DNA of 64,000 nucleotides from Centropus unirufus (lineage: Eukaryota; Chordata; Aves; Cuculiformes; Centropidae). Numbering within the stretch: the stretch's first letter is position 1; each line of letters opens with the position of its first letter. A program made the position numbers and the translations under genes. The stretch spans positions 742,488 through 806,487 of the forward strand of contig VYZI01000136.1 of assembly GCA_013397695.1 (NCBI GenBank). The letters are read 5' to 3'. Below are positions 36,776-49,728 of this stretch, one piece after another. The notes beneath the pieces were generated by a model. That model worked only from the letters and a program-made list of their open reading frames with translations. It was not told the origin of the DNA and made no database searches.

Positions 36776-38792
36776 TTCAGCCATCAGCTGTTTGTCTTGC
36801 CTCCAAAGCTACTGAAGAGGGTATCCCGATCTTTGAAATCCTTTGTTTCATCATATGAAATACACATAGATTTTAAACCTTTTCTCCACAACTCTTACCC
36901 AATGTGAGGAGCACAAAAGCAGTTTTGCTCTATGGGGAATGGAATGGAATACCAGAACTTTTCTTCTCTTTTTAGTTATTCTTCCCATATAGTTATTTTG
37001 AGGTCCCCTTTCAACCCCTGGCTGGAATGAGATGCTTCAGAATTAGAATCCTTTACTCCATGGGATATCAAGGGTACTACTATCCTCCTGGCTGATTTTT
37101 GAATCATAAATTAAAACAACTAAAACTGATGTCAGCTGCAAAAATGTCTATAGTTTCCCATTAAAAGTGTTGTTTTTCATATCCATTAGGAAAAAAAACA
37201 GGAGAAAGGCTTTTGCATTTAATTTTATATCTTTACTCTGTTCAGTTAAGACTCTTTTATGCACCTGTCAGTAACACACTGCTGCCTCAAGAATGAAATT
37301 TTCTCTAAGCATCTGTTTCACTTAATTGAATATTCTCTTACTGTATAAAAGTAGTCCTTTGTCTGATGAATACATGTTATTTAATTTCTGAACAACATGT
37401 CAGGGACTCCTACAGCTTCTGTATGCAAATTCTTCGCAGCTATAAAAGAGCCATCATTTTTGCATTTCAACAGATCACTTTTAAAGGATAAAGCAGATAA
37501 TTAATTTATATATAATTATTTAAAATACGAAGGCATGATTTAATACAGGGAACAATTAAGTAGATGGGAAAAGTTTGCAGAATTAAGAGCACTGGCAATG
37601 CAGATCAGATGGGGCTTACTCACAAAGAGCCTTTGTTGAGGACACATTAATATTCTAGATAAGTCCAGACACTTCTAGTTTTTGTTGTGGCTTTTTATTC
37701 CTGCTTTCCTTTAGGGTTTTTTTTTCTTCTTTTCTTTTTTTTGGGGGTTGTCTGGGGTTTTACAGTAGCAGATCTGAGACGTACAAATTACAGTGCTAAA
37801 ACACAAAATGAAGTGCGAATTGAAAATTAATGTACTGCACAATAAAGTGTGGCTGATAGATTGCTGCAGTTCACTTTAAGCTTGCTTTGAAAACAATGCT
37901 GCTTTAAAAGTCATCTTTGTGATCTGACTTTCCTTTTCACTTAGGAAAGAAAAGGGAAAAATAATACTTGTTCTTGACTTGAATTAACTTGGCATCATTA
38001 CTTTGCAATAAAATCCTATCAAAGACAAGGCAGTTTGGTGCTTTTGCACCAGTTACTGATTTAAATTAAAGCCTTCCTGAAGAGGCAATCCAAAGACGGT
38101 GTAAATCAGCAGGAGCCAGTCCAGGGGCTGGGAGTGCACACTGATCTAGACAGCATGTGTGACTCATGACTATCAGAGCACAGGAGGTTGCTGTGGCTAC
38201 AGAAGAAAAAAATATGTGAATTTTCCAGGTCTTTTTGCAGGACCATTCTCACCAATCAGCAATGTCCAGTATTGGCAGATTTAGCATGCATTCTGCAAGC
38301 TGAGATATAGATATGAGTGACCGGGCAGGAAACACGATATAAAAAAGCTTTAACAAGCCGAGTTTTTCTTGGATGCAGTCTGTTTTCCTGCCTACCATCC
38401 AATCCTTTAGTGACACTGGAGTTGAAATGTTGTTTATTATAGTCCTGAAATTGCCAGAAGCAAGCTTTTTCCATCATGGGTGAATGATTCAAGGACCAAA
38501 TGCACTTTCTACACTAAATGTTCAGTATTAGCTCTAAAACTGATATAACCCTGCCCTCAGTGAGCACTTTCTGAACTGCATAAGCAATTGTCTCTGCCAA
38601 GGCTGTTTGATAATACTTTAAACGTATCCTGCACATCTATGTGATGACACATTTTCAGTGATGTTAAAGAATAACTCTGGCTGGAGCAAAACCAGCTAAT
38701 ATTAGTCTCTTGGGGCTCTCTAAAGACAGATGTATTGTGTATTTTTTTAAAAAAAAAGCCAGTATCAGTATTCCTACTGGAAGTGGAAGTGT
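36776..38792. other. Unique AT-rich spacer, no gene seen
   Basis: No gene recognised. It holds a T-rich tract running into G runs (37707-37760) and a strongly AT-rich, stop-rich patch near 37490-37560. The segment 37420-37660 has the non-repetitive, AT-rich look of conserved non-coding DNA, but conservation cannot be judged from one sequence. Confidence 0.55.
37707..37760 (+). repeat. T-rich tract with G5 and G4 runs
   Basis: Long T runs broken by single C bases lead into TTGGGGGTTGTCTGGGGTTT. Its composition resembles the larger G/T tract at 43559. Only two runs of four or more G are present here, so it does not meet the usual four-run rule. Confidence 0.7.
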
Positions 38793-39618
38793 TGATCTGC
38801 TTGAGGGGAGGTAGGCTCTTCAAAGGGATCTGAATAGGCTAGACCGATGGGCTGAGACCAATGGCATGAGGTTCAATAAGGCCAAGGGCTGGGACCTGTT
38901 CTTGGGAGACAACAGCCCTGTGCAGCACTCCAGGCTTGGGGAAGAGTGGCTGGAAAGCTGCCTGGAGGAGAAGGAAGGACCCTGGGGGTGTTAGTTGGCA
39001 GTCGATTGAACATGAGCCAGGAGTGGCCCAGGTGGCCAAGGGCATTTCAGCCTGGATCAAATTGGCCAGCAGGAGCAGGGAAAGATTGTGCCCCTGGAGT
39101 CAGCACTGGTGAAGCCTTGAATCCTCTGTCCAGTTCTGGGCCCCTCACTCCAAGAAGGACCTTGAGGGGCTGGAGCACGTCTAGGGAAGGGAATGGAGTT
39201 GGTGAAGGGGCTGGAGAACAAAGGTTGTGAGGAGCAGCTGAAGGAGCTGGGGTTGAGGCTGGAGAAGAGGAGGCTGAGGGGAGACCTCATCCCTGCCTCC
39301 AAGTGCCTGAAAGGAGGGTGTGGAGAGCTGGGTGCTGGTCTCTTTACCCAGTGATGAGGGATGGGACGAAGTGCAATGGCCTCAAGCTGCACCAGGGCAG
39401 GGTCAGATTGGACAGCAGGAAAAAATTCTTCAAAGAAAGGGTTCTCAGGCCCTGGCAGAGGCTGCAGAGGGAGGTGATGGAGTCCCATCCCTGGATGGAT
39501 TTAAAAGCAGGGTAGAGGCGGGGCTTTAGCACACAGTTTAGTGACAGACAGGTACGGTTGAACTTGATGATCTCGGAGGTCTTTTCCAACCTAGTGATAC
39601 TATGATTCTGTAATTCTA
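38793..39618 (+). mobile_element. Longest CR1 LINE copy, ORF2 tail plus 3'UTR (copy F)
   Basis: About 0.83 kb, starting in the ORF2 C-terminal region (CTTCAAAGGGATCTGAATAGG) and running through GAAGAGTGGCTGGAAAGCTG, a frame that still reads LGVLVGSRLNMSQ, GGCCCCTCACTCCAAGAAGG, AGGAGGCTGAGGGGAGACCT and GGTTCTCAGGCCCTGG, to the end GATGATCTCGGAGGTCTTTT plus TGATACTATGATTCTG. The frame is broken by shifts and stops, and no reverse-transcriptase core is present. It is clearly richer in G+C than its surroundings. Its 3'UTR (TTTAGTGACAGACAGGTACGG) differs from copies A and I, so it belongs to another subfamily. Confidence 0.97.
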
Positions 39619-41191
39619 CACAAACTCCATGCAATGCGGTACGTACGCTGAACAGGTTATGCATTTGTCTTCTAATAAAACAAGAGGGATGCTTTGTAGT
39701 CATTAAAAGGACTGGCTGTAATGTGTCTTTTCTGACACAGTAATTTTTTAGCAATAATTGCAGCAAGACTCTTTCTTTTTTCTCATTATTTAATTCATGT
39801 AAGGTGTAGATTGCAGCCTGGACACTAACAGTGCCTGCAAAGATGTGCTGCTTCATCCGCTAAGTCAGTGGTTGTTCTAGTGGGTGTGATGCTGCTGAGA
39901 GGGGTTACCGAGTCCTGCATCACTGCTATTTGTCTCCAGCCATTCCAGGGCACATCTTCCTTGTATCTACAAAGAGCCTCCCCCTGTCTTTCTGCTCTCT
40001 ATTCACTTGCTGAATGTTTTCTCTATTTTATGCTTACAAAAAAAAAAATCAGGGTGATGTTATTGTTTGAGAAGCTTATATCATGACATTGCCTTACAGT
40101 ATCTCACATAATAACTGTAACACCAGCACAAACTACTACATCAATATGCAGAAACGCAACAAAGGAAACTTCTTTCTTGTTCCTGAATGACTCTTACAGC
40201 GTTACCTGGATATGCCAACAGAGACTAGGCAGTATTGTGTCAGGTTATACATTAATAGCTACATTTCTTGTACTGATGGCTTCCCAGCCAGAGGAGGAAG
40301 ACAGAATAAGCTTTATTAGTCCACTTTTTAGAGAAGAAATGGAGTTAAGGATGAAATGATGCTATTTAAGATGATCCTGCATATATGGATAATCAGTAAG
40401 ACAGGCAGATATATCACAGTACCCCAAAGAAGGCCAAGTGCCTCTTTCTAGAGGGTCCACAGTGTCACTGGATGCCTACATGTCTTTAAACAGATTTAAC
40501 TGAAGTCACAGATTATAATCTGTTTATCTAAACCTATTGCTTTAACCTCACGATCCAACTTCCATCTCAAATCCCAATTAGTCAGATATAAAGGGTGCTG
40601 GGGTCCTTGCTGCCCAATTCATCTTGTAGAAACGTTCTGTCTCTCACTGCTGGTTGCATGAAAGGATACGACAAAGATCCTGGTTAATATAACTGGGAAA
40701 ATAAAGGAATAGCAGCAGATTGTTCTTACAAGTGGTAGTTAATCATTGGATTAGACAAGGAGAAAGTTAGTAGGGAGGGTGCATTCACATGGGAGATGAG
40801 GTAATGCAGGCAGAAGCATTAAGTTTCTGTGGGTCACATTTGCATAGCTGATGGCACAAAATGTAATTAGAGAGGAAAAAAAAATTAGATTTAGTGACTT
40901 ACCATCTATAAACACATGTGCTCAAGCTGCATTTTATGCCAGCCGCACAAAGTCTTGAGTAACTGTTTAATTAGAGACCAGCTCCTCAAGTCTTAGTTCA
41001 AGATAAGAAATCAACGCCAGTTATCTCAATGTTGAGGAGATAAAAATTAGAAATCTCTTCCTAAATATTCATAGAGTGCTTGAAACAGTCAGTGGGTATT
41101 AGAAAAAACCAAAAACCCCAAAACCAGAAAAACCCACTCCTCCTCACTAGTCCTCTAGTACTTGAATAAGATCATGCTGCACTACAGCAAG
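39619..41191. other. Unique non-coding spacer, no gene seen
   Basis: No gene or repeat recognised between the two plus-strand CR1 copies. A run of A (40040-40049) and an A/C-rich patch (41101-41140, with ACCCCAAAACC) are the only low-complexity features. Confidence 0.6.
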
Positions 41192-41610
41192 TCTGGGCTG
41201 GAGCATCTCCCACATAAGGACAGGCTGAGACAATTTAGCCTGGAGAAGAAAATGCTCCAAGGAGATCTCTTAGCAAGTCTCCAGTTCTTAAAGAGAGAGT
41301 ACAGGAAAGCTGAGGAGAGGGTCTTTATCTGGAAGTGCAGGAATAGGATGAGGGGTAGTGGTTTTATGCTGAGAGATTTATATTCAATATTAGGAAGAAA
41401 TGTCTTCCTGTGAGGTTGGTGAGGGACTGGCACAGGTTGCCCAGAGAAGTCATGGATGCCCTGTCAACTGGAGGTGTTCAAGGCCAGGCTGAACGAGTCT
41501 TTGAGCAACCTGGCTGAGTGGGAGGTGTCCCTGCCCATGGCAGGGGGTTGGAACTGGTTGATCCGTACGGTCCCTCCCAACCCAAACCACTCCGTGATTT
41601 TTTGATTCAT
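41192..41610 (+). mobile_element. CR1 LINE 3' portion, truncated (copy G)
   Basis: Visible blocks are GTCTGGGCTGGAGCATCTCC, ACATAAGGACAGGCTGAGAC, GCCTGGAGAAGAAAATGCTC, TAGGAAGAAATGTCTTCC, TGGCACAGGTTGCCCAGAG and GTCCCTGCCCATGGCAGGGG, ending TCCCTCCCAACCCAAACCAC and GTGATTTTTTGATTCAT. A sense frame keeps the ORF2-tail string DRLRQFSLEKKMLQGDLLAS. Same 3'-end type as D, E, H and J, so it forms inverted pairs with D, E and H. Confidence 0.96.
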
Positions 41611-43558
41611 TCAAGATTTTATATTCTGACTTAGTCAAGACTAGGGAGGGAGGGTAGTTCTATTGCAGGTAAGCCAATTTCTGTCTGAAATGGATGGGTT
41701 TTCAGCGACAAACTTGCTATATCATCCGCTTCCTTAAACACACTAAGACTCATTAACTTTTTAATGTCTTCTACCCAGGTAGAAAGTCATTTTATTCTTC
41801 AGTTTTAAAAGGAAATAAACTGTTATGATTTCTGATTGTGGCCTAAGATTTTGGGGAGGTAGGATCGCCAAGTTGGCAGAGCAGTTCGCCAAATGAGGCT
41901 CTAATATCTGCTTCTAGGAATTGCAGTAATGTACTCATTTTAATAATGATGAGAAAAAGGTTTATTTTTGCCTAAAATCATATTCAAAGACAGAGTAATT
42001 GGCTTGTGCTGATGTAACATTCATTTTTAGCTAGGTCTATTTTAAAGTATTTTTACCCATCATAATTTAAAAAGAGTGCAAAAATTAAGAAAACAAATAT
42101 ACACCCCATTAATATTTTTTTATTTGTTTATTCTTTAATGTAATAGGAAACTCTATCAGTCCTTTTTTTGTCCTGTTTGGCTGACACTGAAAAATGAACT
42201 GCTATAAAGTATTGCTACTGCAGTTTAAGTTAGGTCTAGAATAACAGTTGTGAGTGCACTTGTATTATCTGAAGGGAGATGGTGGGGAAGAGATTGCTTT
42301 AACCCTCAGTTTAAATCATTACACCCAGGATTTCTAACTGAATGTTAGCCATGTTAGAGTTAAGTGTTTGAGCCAAGTTGGTCATCTCTCAGAACAGTAA
42401 ACTGACAGATATTTTTACAAGGCTATTTGTCTTGCCTTGAGATGGATAACCAAACCAGTAGACTGAATACATCAGAAGAGTCTACCTACTTCCAGTGAAG
42501 GAATTACTTAATGAGGTATGACTTAATTAGTTTGTATTTGATGTCTGGCTGTTGGATCAGTCTTACCAAATTGAACATTTAAATAAGATAAACTAAAACC
42601 ATGTCACAGTGAACATTCACATAGATGGGAAGACATATATAAAACAGACCACTTCTTCTCCTTCACAGACATCACCATTCACAAATCATCTTCTATGTGT
42701 GTTATAAAAATAATATAATGGCCCAATTATAACTTATTTTTTCCCATAATACTTCAGACACCTAATGTGAGTAGGCGTGGTCAACAAAAACCCAGAAAAT
42801 GTCTGTTTGCATCTGTAGGAGCCTGGAGATCTTTGAAAAACTGGTCCTAAGGGGATTTGAAAATGCTGCCCTGTGCTCTAGCATTTATCAAGTGAACTTT
42901 TCTGCTGTGATGTTCATTCCTTACACTGATGAAATGTAATGTAGTAGAAAGTTAGGGGTTCTTTTTCCAAATAGGTTTGAAAGTTACACAGCAGCATTTA
43001 CAAATTGCTTTTTGACTGGAATGATTGAAAGACAGTGATTTTAACAAAGCTATTTTGCTAAAGATTAGCTTTGCCAAACAAATCGCTGGCTTCAACAGCT
43101 GGTAGTAACCTACTCAGCATGTACATGTTGCAAGGTTGCTAAAGCCTAGACTACTTATGCAACAAGAAAAGGATACGGATAAATCCTATAATATTGCTTT
43201 TGTCTTTAAATAAAATACGGTGTGAATTCAACATAAAAACAGACATCAAGCATGCTGTCTGATAATTTGGCTTGGATTCTAATCAACAGCATGTATACTC
43301 AAGTGAAACATGATGATAAATACACTGAACCAGAGACACGTTGTGATTCATGCAAAATCCTTACTGTTAAATTGGCTTTTTTTTCCCCTCCTAACTGAAG
43401 CTCTTTCATTACTATAACAGAGACAACAGGAAACAATTTCTCCAAGGAATCTTATCAATCAAACTCTGTATTTATCAAGACTATACAAGAGCATAAAAAT
43501 TCTGTAACATTAGTTGTAGAAAGAGAATTATTTAAGAATGATTTGCATTGAAAGTCCT

Positions 43559-43631
43559 GGGGTTTTAGGGGTTGTTTGGGGTTTTGGGGGGGGGTTATTT
43601 TTTGGTTTTGGGGTTTTTTTTTGGTGGGGGG
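43559..43631 (+). other. G/T-rich tract with strong G-quadruplex potential
   Basis: G runs of 4, 4, 4 and 9 lie at 43559-43562, 43568-43571, 43578-43581 and 43586-43594, with loops of 5, 6 and 4 bases that are almost all T. A further G4 (43610-43613) and G6 (43626-43631) follow. The G4T4-like spacing superficially resembles telomeric DNA, but the units are irregular and not TTAGGG. It is on the plus strand only. Confidence 0.7.
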
Positions 43632-43916
43632 AGAGGTGGAGTGGTGTTTTGCTCTTTAGTTTTTGTTTTTCTCTTTAAAAAAGTTTGTTTTCAACAGAAA
43701 AATTTCCTTATTATTTCCCCTCATTTATTTTATATGACTGAGAAACAGGAATGCCACCAAGGAGTCATGGAGAAGCATGAAGGGATGAAGTCTTCCTATG
43801 AGACCTATTTAGATTTATTTTGGTAATTGCAGTGAAGACTCAGAAAATTTATTTCAGAGCTGTTGTATTTTATTGCTTGGTTCTCTCAGTGAATCTTCCC
43901 ACCTTCATTCCTTCCC

Positions 43917-43954
43917 ACTGTCCTTTCCTCCTTCTTTCCTTTCTCCCCTCTCAG
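43917..43954 (+). promoter_or_regulatory. C/T-rich acceptor-like tract
   Basis: A pyrimidine tract of over 35 bases ends in TTTCTCCCCTCTCAG at 43954. It looks like a good vertebrate acceptor, but no donor or open frame downstream supports an exon. Confidence 0.2.
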
Positions 43955-45146
43955 TCTCTTTAAATACATAAGAAACAAACACTTCTTACGAGCAAAAATA
44001 CAAATCCAGCTGAACATCCTTTCCCAAGTAAGCACAGTCTCCCTAATCAACCAAGTATTAGAAAGAAATATAGGTCCCTGATGAAAGGACCCAAAGAGTC
44101 ACTAGGGCTGCTGTTCTGCTATGCTCTGCAAGCAGTAACCCACAAATTCAGAAGTGCTCAATTCGTCCAGTGACATTTATGACTAAATTTTCTAGCTTAG
44201 TTCACTGCCTCATGCCCAATGTCTTGAAGAAAATCTAGCCTTTAAACTAATTCTTCTTGCATGAATTTCACTCAGCTCCATATGTTAGTGCTCTCTGAAG
44301 GCCTAGAGCCAGCCCAAATAACATATAAAACCGAGGGATGAAGACAAAAGCAAGACTAGAGGAATTTGGGATTATTTTACTACCTAAATGGTAGCTGAGG
44401 TCTTTGGAAAAGCTTGTCTTTAATCTCAGTTCTCCACTTATATGAGGCAGATAGAAGTCCTGCCTTTCTTCTAATAGTTATACAACCTGTTTGCTTGGGA
44501 CACTTGCTCTACTTTTTTCTTTCCTATCATCATTTTTGTGTTGAAATGAAAGAAAAAAATAGAGCAAGTAGGAATTAAAAGAAACGGAAGAATCTTTGAG
44601 GGCTAACAAGTTCACACAGCAGAATTTTTTTCTAAACAGACAGATCTGTACTTCCTTTAAGCCTTGATGGAAAAATTTGGTATGCAAATTTCCGTGTTTT
44701 CCATATATCTGCTCTGTGATTTAAACTTACAGCCTTCTTCCCTAGCAAAGTTTTATCCCCACTGGCTCCCCTTTCCCATCTTCTCTTATTTATAGAGCAA
44801 GAATGTGAAGTAAGTGAATACCCAACACCAATGCCTTGTGTCCATGAAGGGTCTGCTGATACCCACATTCCTCCTACATCATAGTAAGGAGAAGGTGTAG
44901 CAATTGTAAACTCTGATTAACTACCACTTTATTAAGCTTCTCATTTTATCTTAATCTCAGAAGTAAGCCATGAAAGCCAATCTCTGCAACCTTTGTGTGT
45001 GTTTAAAATACTCTTACTTGAAACCCATGAACAAGTAACTTAGTACTGCAAAGCATAAGATGAAAGCTTTGCTCTTTTCTTCTTGCTAAATAGTGATAAT
45101 TCTAGTTATAATTGCCATTACAATGTAAAATCCTGTATGTTACACT

Positions 45147-45159
45147 AAAAAAAAAAAAA
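45147..45159. repeat. Homopolymer A13
   Basis: Thirteen A followed by GGG. No recognisable retroposed body on the 5' side. Confidence 0.85.
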
Positions 45160-48100
45160 GGGAATTTTTACAATGCCAGGGAAGGCTCACGTGAGCTAGC
45201 ACTCATTAGCGAACTGATGAAATCAATCTTTTGGACCATTTCTTACCAAAAGAAATCCAAATAGCAACATCTGTGCAGAAAATGCATGTTCACAGCAGAG
45301 TTCACTTTAGTGGTGACCCTATGGGGGAGCAGGTGCTTGGCAATACATTAAAATTCATTTAAAATTGCCAACTTGAAACATCTGATGAAGGAAAGCTGGC
45401 CATAAACTACTGAAAATATAGGCCAGAGGTGTTTGGGTAATTTTACTTCCCTGAATTTGAAATGAGAAGTCATACTCACTGACCTTCCAAACTAAACCTG
45501 TGTATGGCAGAATGCATATAAATCTAGCTGCAAAATAAATGTATTGCAGCCACCCTCCCCTATACACTCACAAATACAGAATTTGTTGTATACATATGAT
45601 TCAAAGCAATTTTCAAGGCAATTTTCTATCTTTCCTATCATTTGTAGTACAAGTAAATCTCCCAGCGGTGGGTAAATCATAACCCTTACTTTTCTACAGC
45701 AAAAAAATTTCCCAATTTCTTTTGTAAAATGTTTGCTGAAGACCTTAATTTATTCTTAGACAGACATGGAAAGTGAAGACCTGTCAGTAACCTGTGAAGC
45801 GCAAAAAATGAATGTTAAAGAATGCATGATGGGTCCCAGTTAGCATAAAATATTAATAATGTGAGTAAGGCTGTGTGGGTACTGTAAGGCGGCTGCCATC
45901 TAATTGGAATGTATTGTTTCCTATGAAAGTTATAACAAACGTTTCTTCTGCATATTCCCAAAGTCTCTGCTCCCCAGAGCAGGTTTTTTTTTTTAGAAAA
46001 AAAGACTAAGTCCTTTTGTCATTAAGTGCCGACTAGAAGAAATTGCTGGAGGTCAGTCCTCCTAGGAAGTCAAAATACATCCCTCAGAGACTTTATTTTT
46101 CTTGCTTCTGTAACTCATGGTGAATGAAAATGAGTCTTGAAAGGCAGAAGAAAAAGAAGGTGGTTTTCAGAATCGGTCTCCTCCTAAGCATCCTACTTAC
46201 TGGAAGCAAAGCAATTGAACATGTCAGCATATGGGTAACTATCAAATCTGTCTCAGGACCTTAGTCCTGCAGGATGCTCCAAAAGGCAGAAAAAAGCTTA
46301 AAATTCAGACTGATGCCTTATCAGGTTCAAAATCATTTCAGGTTTCACTTGAATTATACAAGCCCTTCTCTCATGTTTGTTTATTAGCATATTATAATTT
46401 TTTTTTAATCTTTATATGCATACTATTTGAGAGGAGATTTAAGGTTCTTTGGTTAGATGAGTCCACCTCATTCTGATACGTCTTGATGGACAAATAAAAC
46501 ACAATCAGTGAGTAAAGTAGATAGTCTTTGAATATTGCTCCTACATGTTCACTGTCACCTATGAAACGTAAAAGATATCCAGGATGAACTTGTCTCATCA
46601 CATTGAACCATTGGCGCCTAAAGCAGAGATGAAGCTGGGGACACAGATCCTTCCAAAATCTGAGCTGACAGGAGAAGTTGCCCATTTCTTTCCTTTATCT
46701 GAATAGGAGTGTGTAGGTGAGAAGATTTCTTTTCTGAACTTCTCAGTTATGAAGAGAAAGTTATGTAGGATATGTGACCATTCTTTCCAGGCTAAAACAA
46801 CTGAAAGCCCTAAAACAACCCTAGGGTATGGAACCATCTATAAAAAGAGCATTTGTGAAAGAAAAAGATCTAAGAACTTGAAATCAAAGCTTGCATTTTC
46901 AGTGTTGACAACAATTGGTGTTTAAAAGTCAGGAGCCAGCCTCAAAGATACAGGAAACTTGGCTTATAAATAATCTATTAAAACCAGACATTTTGTTTCT
47001 AGCCTTGCAATGGCATTTGGGTTACATTTGCAAGCTTTCTCTCTCATAACAACGTTTTCTCTTTTCCTCAATGCCACATCGAACATGTCTTTACTTCACT
47101 GGCTGGTATCCTACTATCAAAAAGTGTCAACACCCCAACAGTGCAATTCTACTGTGGGACCCAAGATGAGAAATGCTGTGTCAGTGTAAAATAATTACTG
47201 TAGTCAAAGGTTCATGCACATCTGCCAGGGAAAATGCTGCACTGGATTTTTTTCAGCAGGTCATATTCCATTCATCACCTCACATGAGCATTTCTCACAG
47301 GACTGTCGTCTTCTTCACAGGGTACGGCAAGGAAGGCTTTGAGTCCTGCCACATGGCTAGTACTGAAGAACTGGGAATACTTAGTTCCTGAGTTAATTCT
47401 GTCTTTATATCAAACCTTTTCAATCACCATAGTCAGTGAATAACTTTCTCCCTTTCACATAATAGTATTCAATTACTTCAAAACAACTGACTAGACTCTA
47501 GCTTCACTGCAAAGTCTGTGTTAGTAATAATAAATCACAAGCATATTCTTGGTTACATCTTCTGTTTAAAGACTGCAAAGAATTTCACAAGAAACCTTGC
47601 ATTTGAAGAAATGCTCATGAAAGTGTTAACTTGAAAAAGACAATCTCAAAGAAGAAACTGCTGGGGATTTGCCTGTGATGAATATAGGGCAAGATCAGCC
47701 ATTGAGATTTTTGCAGTATTTCTTACATGGTCTATTAAATTTGGTTGTCATGTCCCATCTGACATGATCTCATTTCTAACTTAGATTTTTGTCAGCCATA
47801 GTTAGGGCTTCTCACATAAGTGAAGACAGTCTGAGCCCCTGGCACTGATTGACCTTCTAGGAAAGCACCTGGTATTTTGATTGAAGGTTTTGAATCACAC
47901 TCAGTTCTCTTCTGGGAAGGATTTTGTTGTATGAATGAGCAAGAATGCCTTATTAACAGACTCAGATTAATAGATGATATTTTTTTAAGTAATAAAACAA
48001 TACATTCACCAATTACCAAATAAGATGCATAGCATGAAGCACTCATAATCCAGACCCTGCCCAGAGTGCCCTAAATCTTTTGCACTTAAAGATAAGGAAA

Positions 48101-49691
48101 ACATTCAGATAGCTAGTGTTCAGAGTTTTCAATTTTTGTGATTGAGAACTCTGATTCCTATGATGACAAGTAACAGCTCAACTCGCATGATATCCAGGCT
48201 AGTGTGGAAACACTTCGCAGCAAATTATGTGACTGCTCATTAGCATCCCAGTCATAAAAGTCATTCTAATTATCATCCCGGCAAGGATACTTGAACAGTT
48301 GTCATCTCTGGGGGGATATGATGAATCCCTTCCCCTTACAGATACAATATTTATTAGAATTTCTTTTTCATTCTGTATTGCATTTACCTTCTGTCATGGA
48401 CCAGCAGTTTTTAATTGTTGCTTTCTTTAAACTCTCTAGCTTCTTGGAATATGTGGATGTTGCATATTGGAGTGGAATTTCTGTCTCCCTACTCTATCAG
48501 AAGCTGGTCTATCTGGTGATCAGGAAGAAACATGGCTAAATCCGAATTAAGCTGACAAGTAGGGCTTTCTGTAGATATTGCAACATTGCACTAATTTTTT
48601 TATTGTTGGGAAGGCCTAAGGAAGTGTTTCAGTTTGGTGCTGCACTGTTTTGCAGAATATGAACAAGCAATTATTTCTTTGCTACCCCTGCTTTCACTCA
48701 AATGCTGTTTGTTCACCTTATTTAAAAAGTGTCTTTCCTCTTCCTAGAAGGTGTCAAAATAACTGTAGGTCTTGGTAATTTCCAGGACTGTGATTTTTTT
48801 TAATGCTATAAGCTGCTCAAGAAAATAGCCTACGTTTATGGCTGAAGTCCTTCTTGCCTTTAGGTAATGAAGTTCATAATGTGTATGCTTTTGCCAGTGC
48901 TCACAGTCAAAAGGCTTGAACCATGGCTGTTGGGGAACCTCTCTTACCTATTCTGGGCTATTCTAAAGATTTATTTCCAGTGTAGTTCAGAGGATCAATG
49001 ATCAGAGCCTAAGTTCCCATATGCATAGACCACAGTCAATCTTTCAGTAGAAAGTACTATGACCTACTTGATCTGAATGCTGAGTTCTTTTTCAAAGATA
49101 TTGTTCCAACCCAAAGAGCAGATTTGTGACATTAGTTAGAAATCAAATATATTTTGTTTTACTTTTCAAATACTGAGAATCTGAGTAGACAGACAAAATA
49201 TTGGACTAAGATGCCAAAACTGTGAAAAAGACACCCAAAGAGTGTTAGAGACCAAGTGAGAAGTCTATGCTGCCTTTCTTCTTCTTCATTACCTGCTTTC
49301 AGCAGGTAGTAAGAAAGTTCAGGCTACAGATTCAGTTATGTCTCTTTTCCTTTTTCTGCAGTCACACAAAAATGTATGTGCTCCTTGATTATATTTTTTT
49401 TGTGTGTGTCTGTCTATTAAACACCAGGCTTTTTTTAATTTTTATTTCCTCTCTTAAAATCTGTAGTTTTACTTATGAAGATAAAAACCTCTACCCCCGT
49501 GGAAGTAGCCTCCTGAAGAGGCCAGTGTCACCAAGGTGGAAAAAGTTACACCTCAAGAACATCTTTTATGATTGGGAAAAAAAGACAAAAAGAGCTGAAC
49601 TTTCTAAGCCATGTGGGAGAAATAGACTTTAATAAGTTCAAGTCTCCCAATTCCCTTCCTGAATTTTTTCTTCAATGTCAGCAAAGCACAT

Positions 49692-49728
49692 TTATGTTGA
49701 ACTTCTCTTGCCTTGAAGTTCAGCATGA
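49692..49728. repeat. Small inverted repeat, 14-bp stem
   Basis: Arms 49692-49705 and 49715-49728 pair over 14 bases around a 9-base loop. The inner 8 bp (TGAACTTC with GAAGTTCA) are perfect, and the rest pair with two G-T wobbles in RNA on the plus strand. At 37 bases it is shorter than a normal pre-miRNA hairpin, so no RNA gene is called. Confidence 0.55.

Noticed and set aside
38946..39529. Several overlapping plus-strand open frames of 69-94 codons
   Set aside because: They are broken frames of the CR1 ORF2 tail in copy F, not host genes.
39344..39856. Longest open frame in the window, minus strand, 170 codons
   Set aside because: Its C-terminal part is the antisense of CR1 copy F, whose sense strand gives the clear match. 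The upstream part has no family features or exon signals.
43559..43631. Interstitial telomere repeat
   Set aside because: The units are irregular G/T runs, not TTAGGG arrays.
49267..49632. Plus-strand open frame of 121 codons with a Phe-rich start
   Set aside because: The Phe-rich start comes from T-rich low-complexity sequence. The rest matches no family I know, and no splice or conservation evidence supports it.
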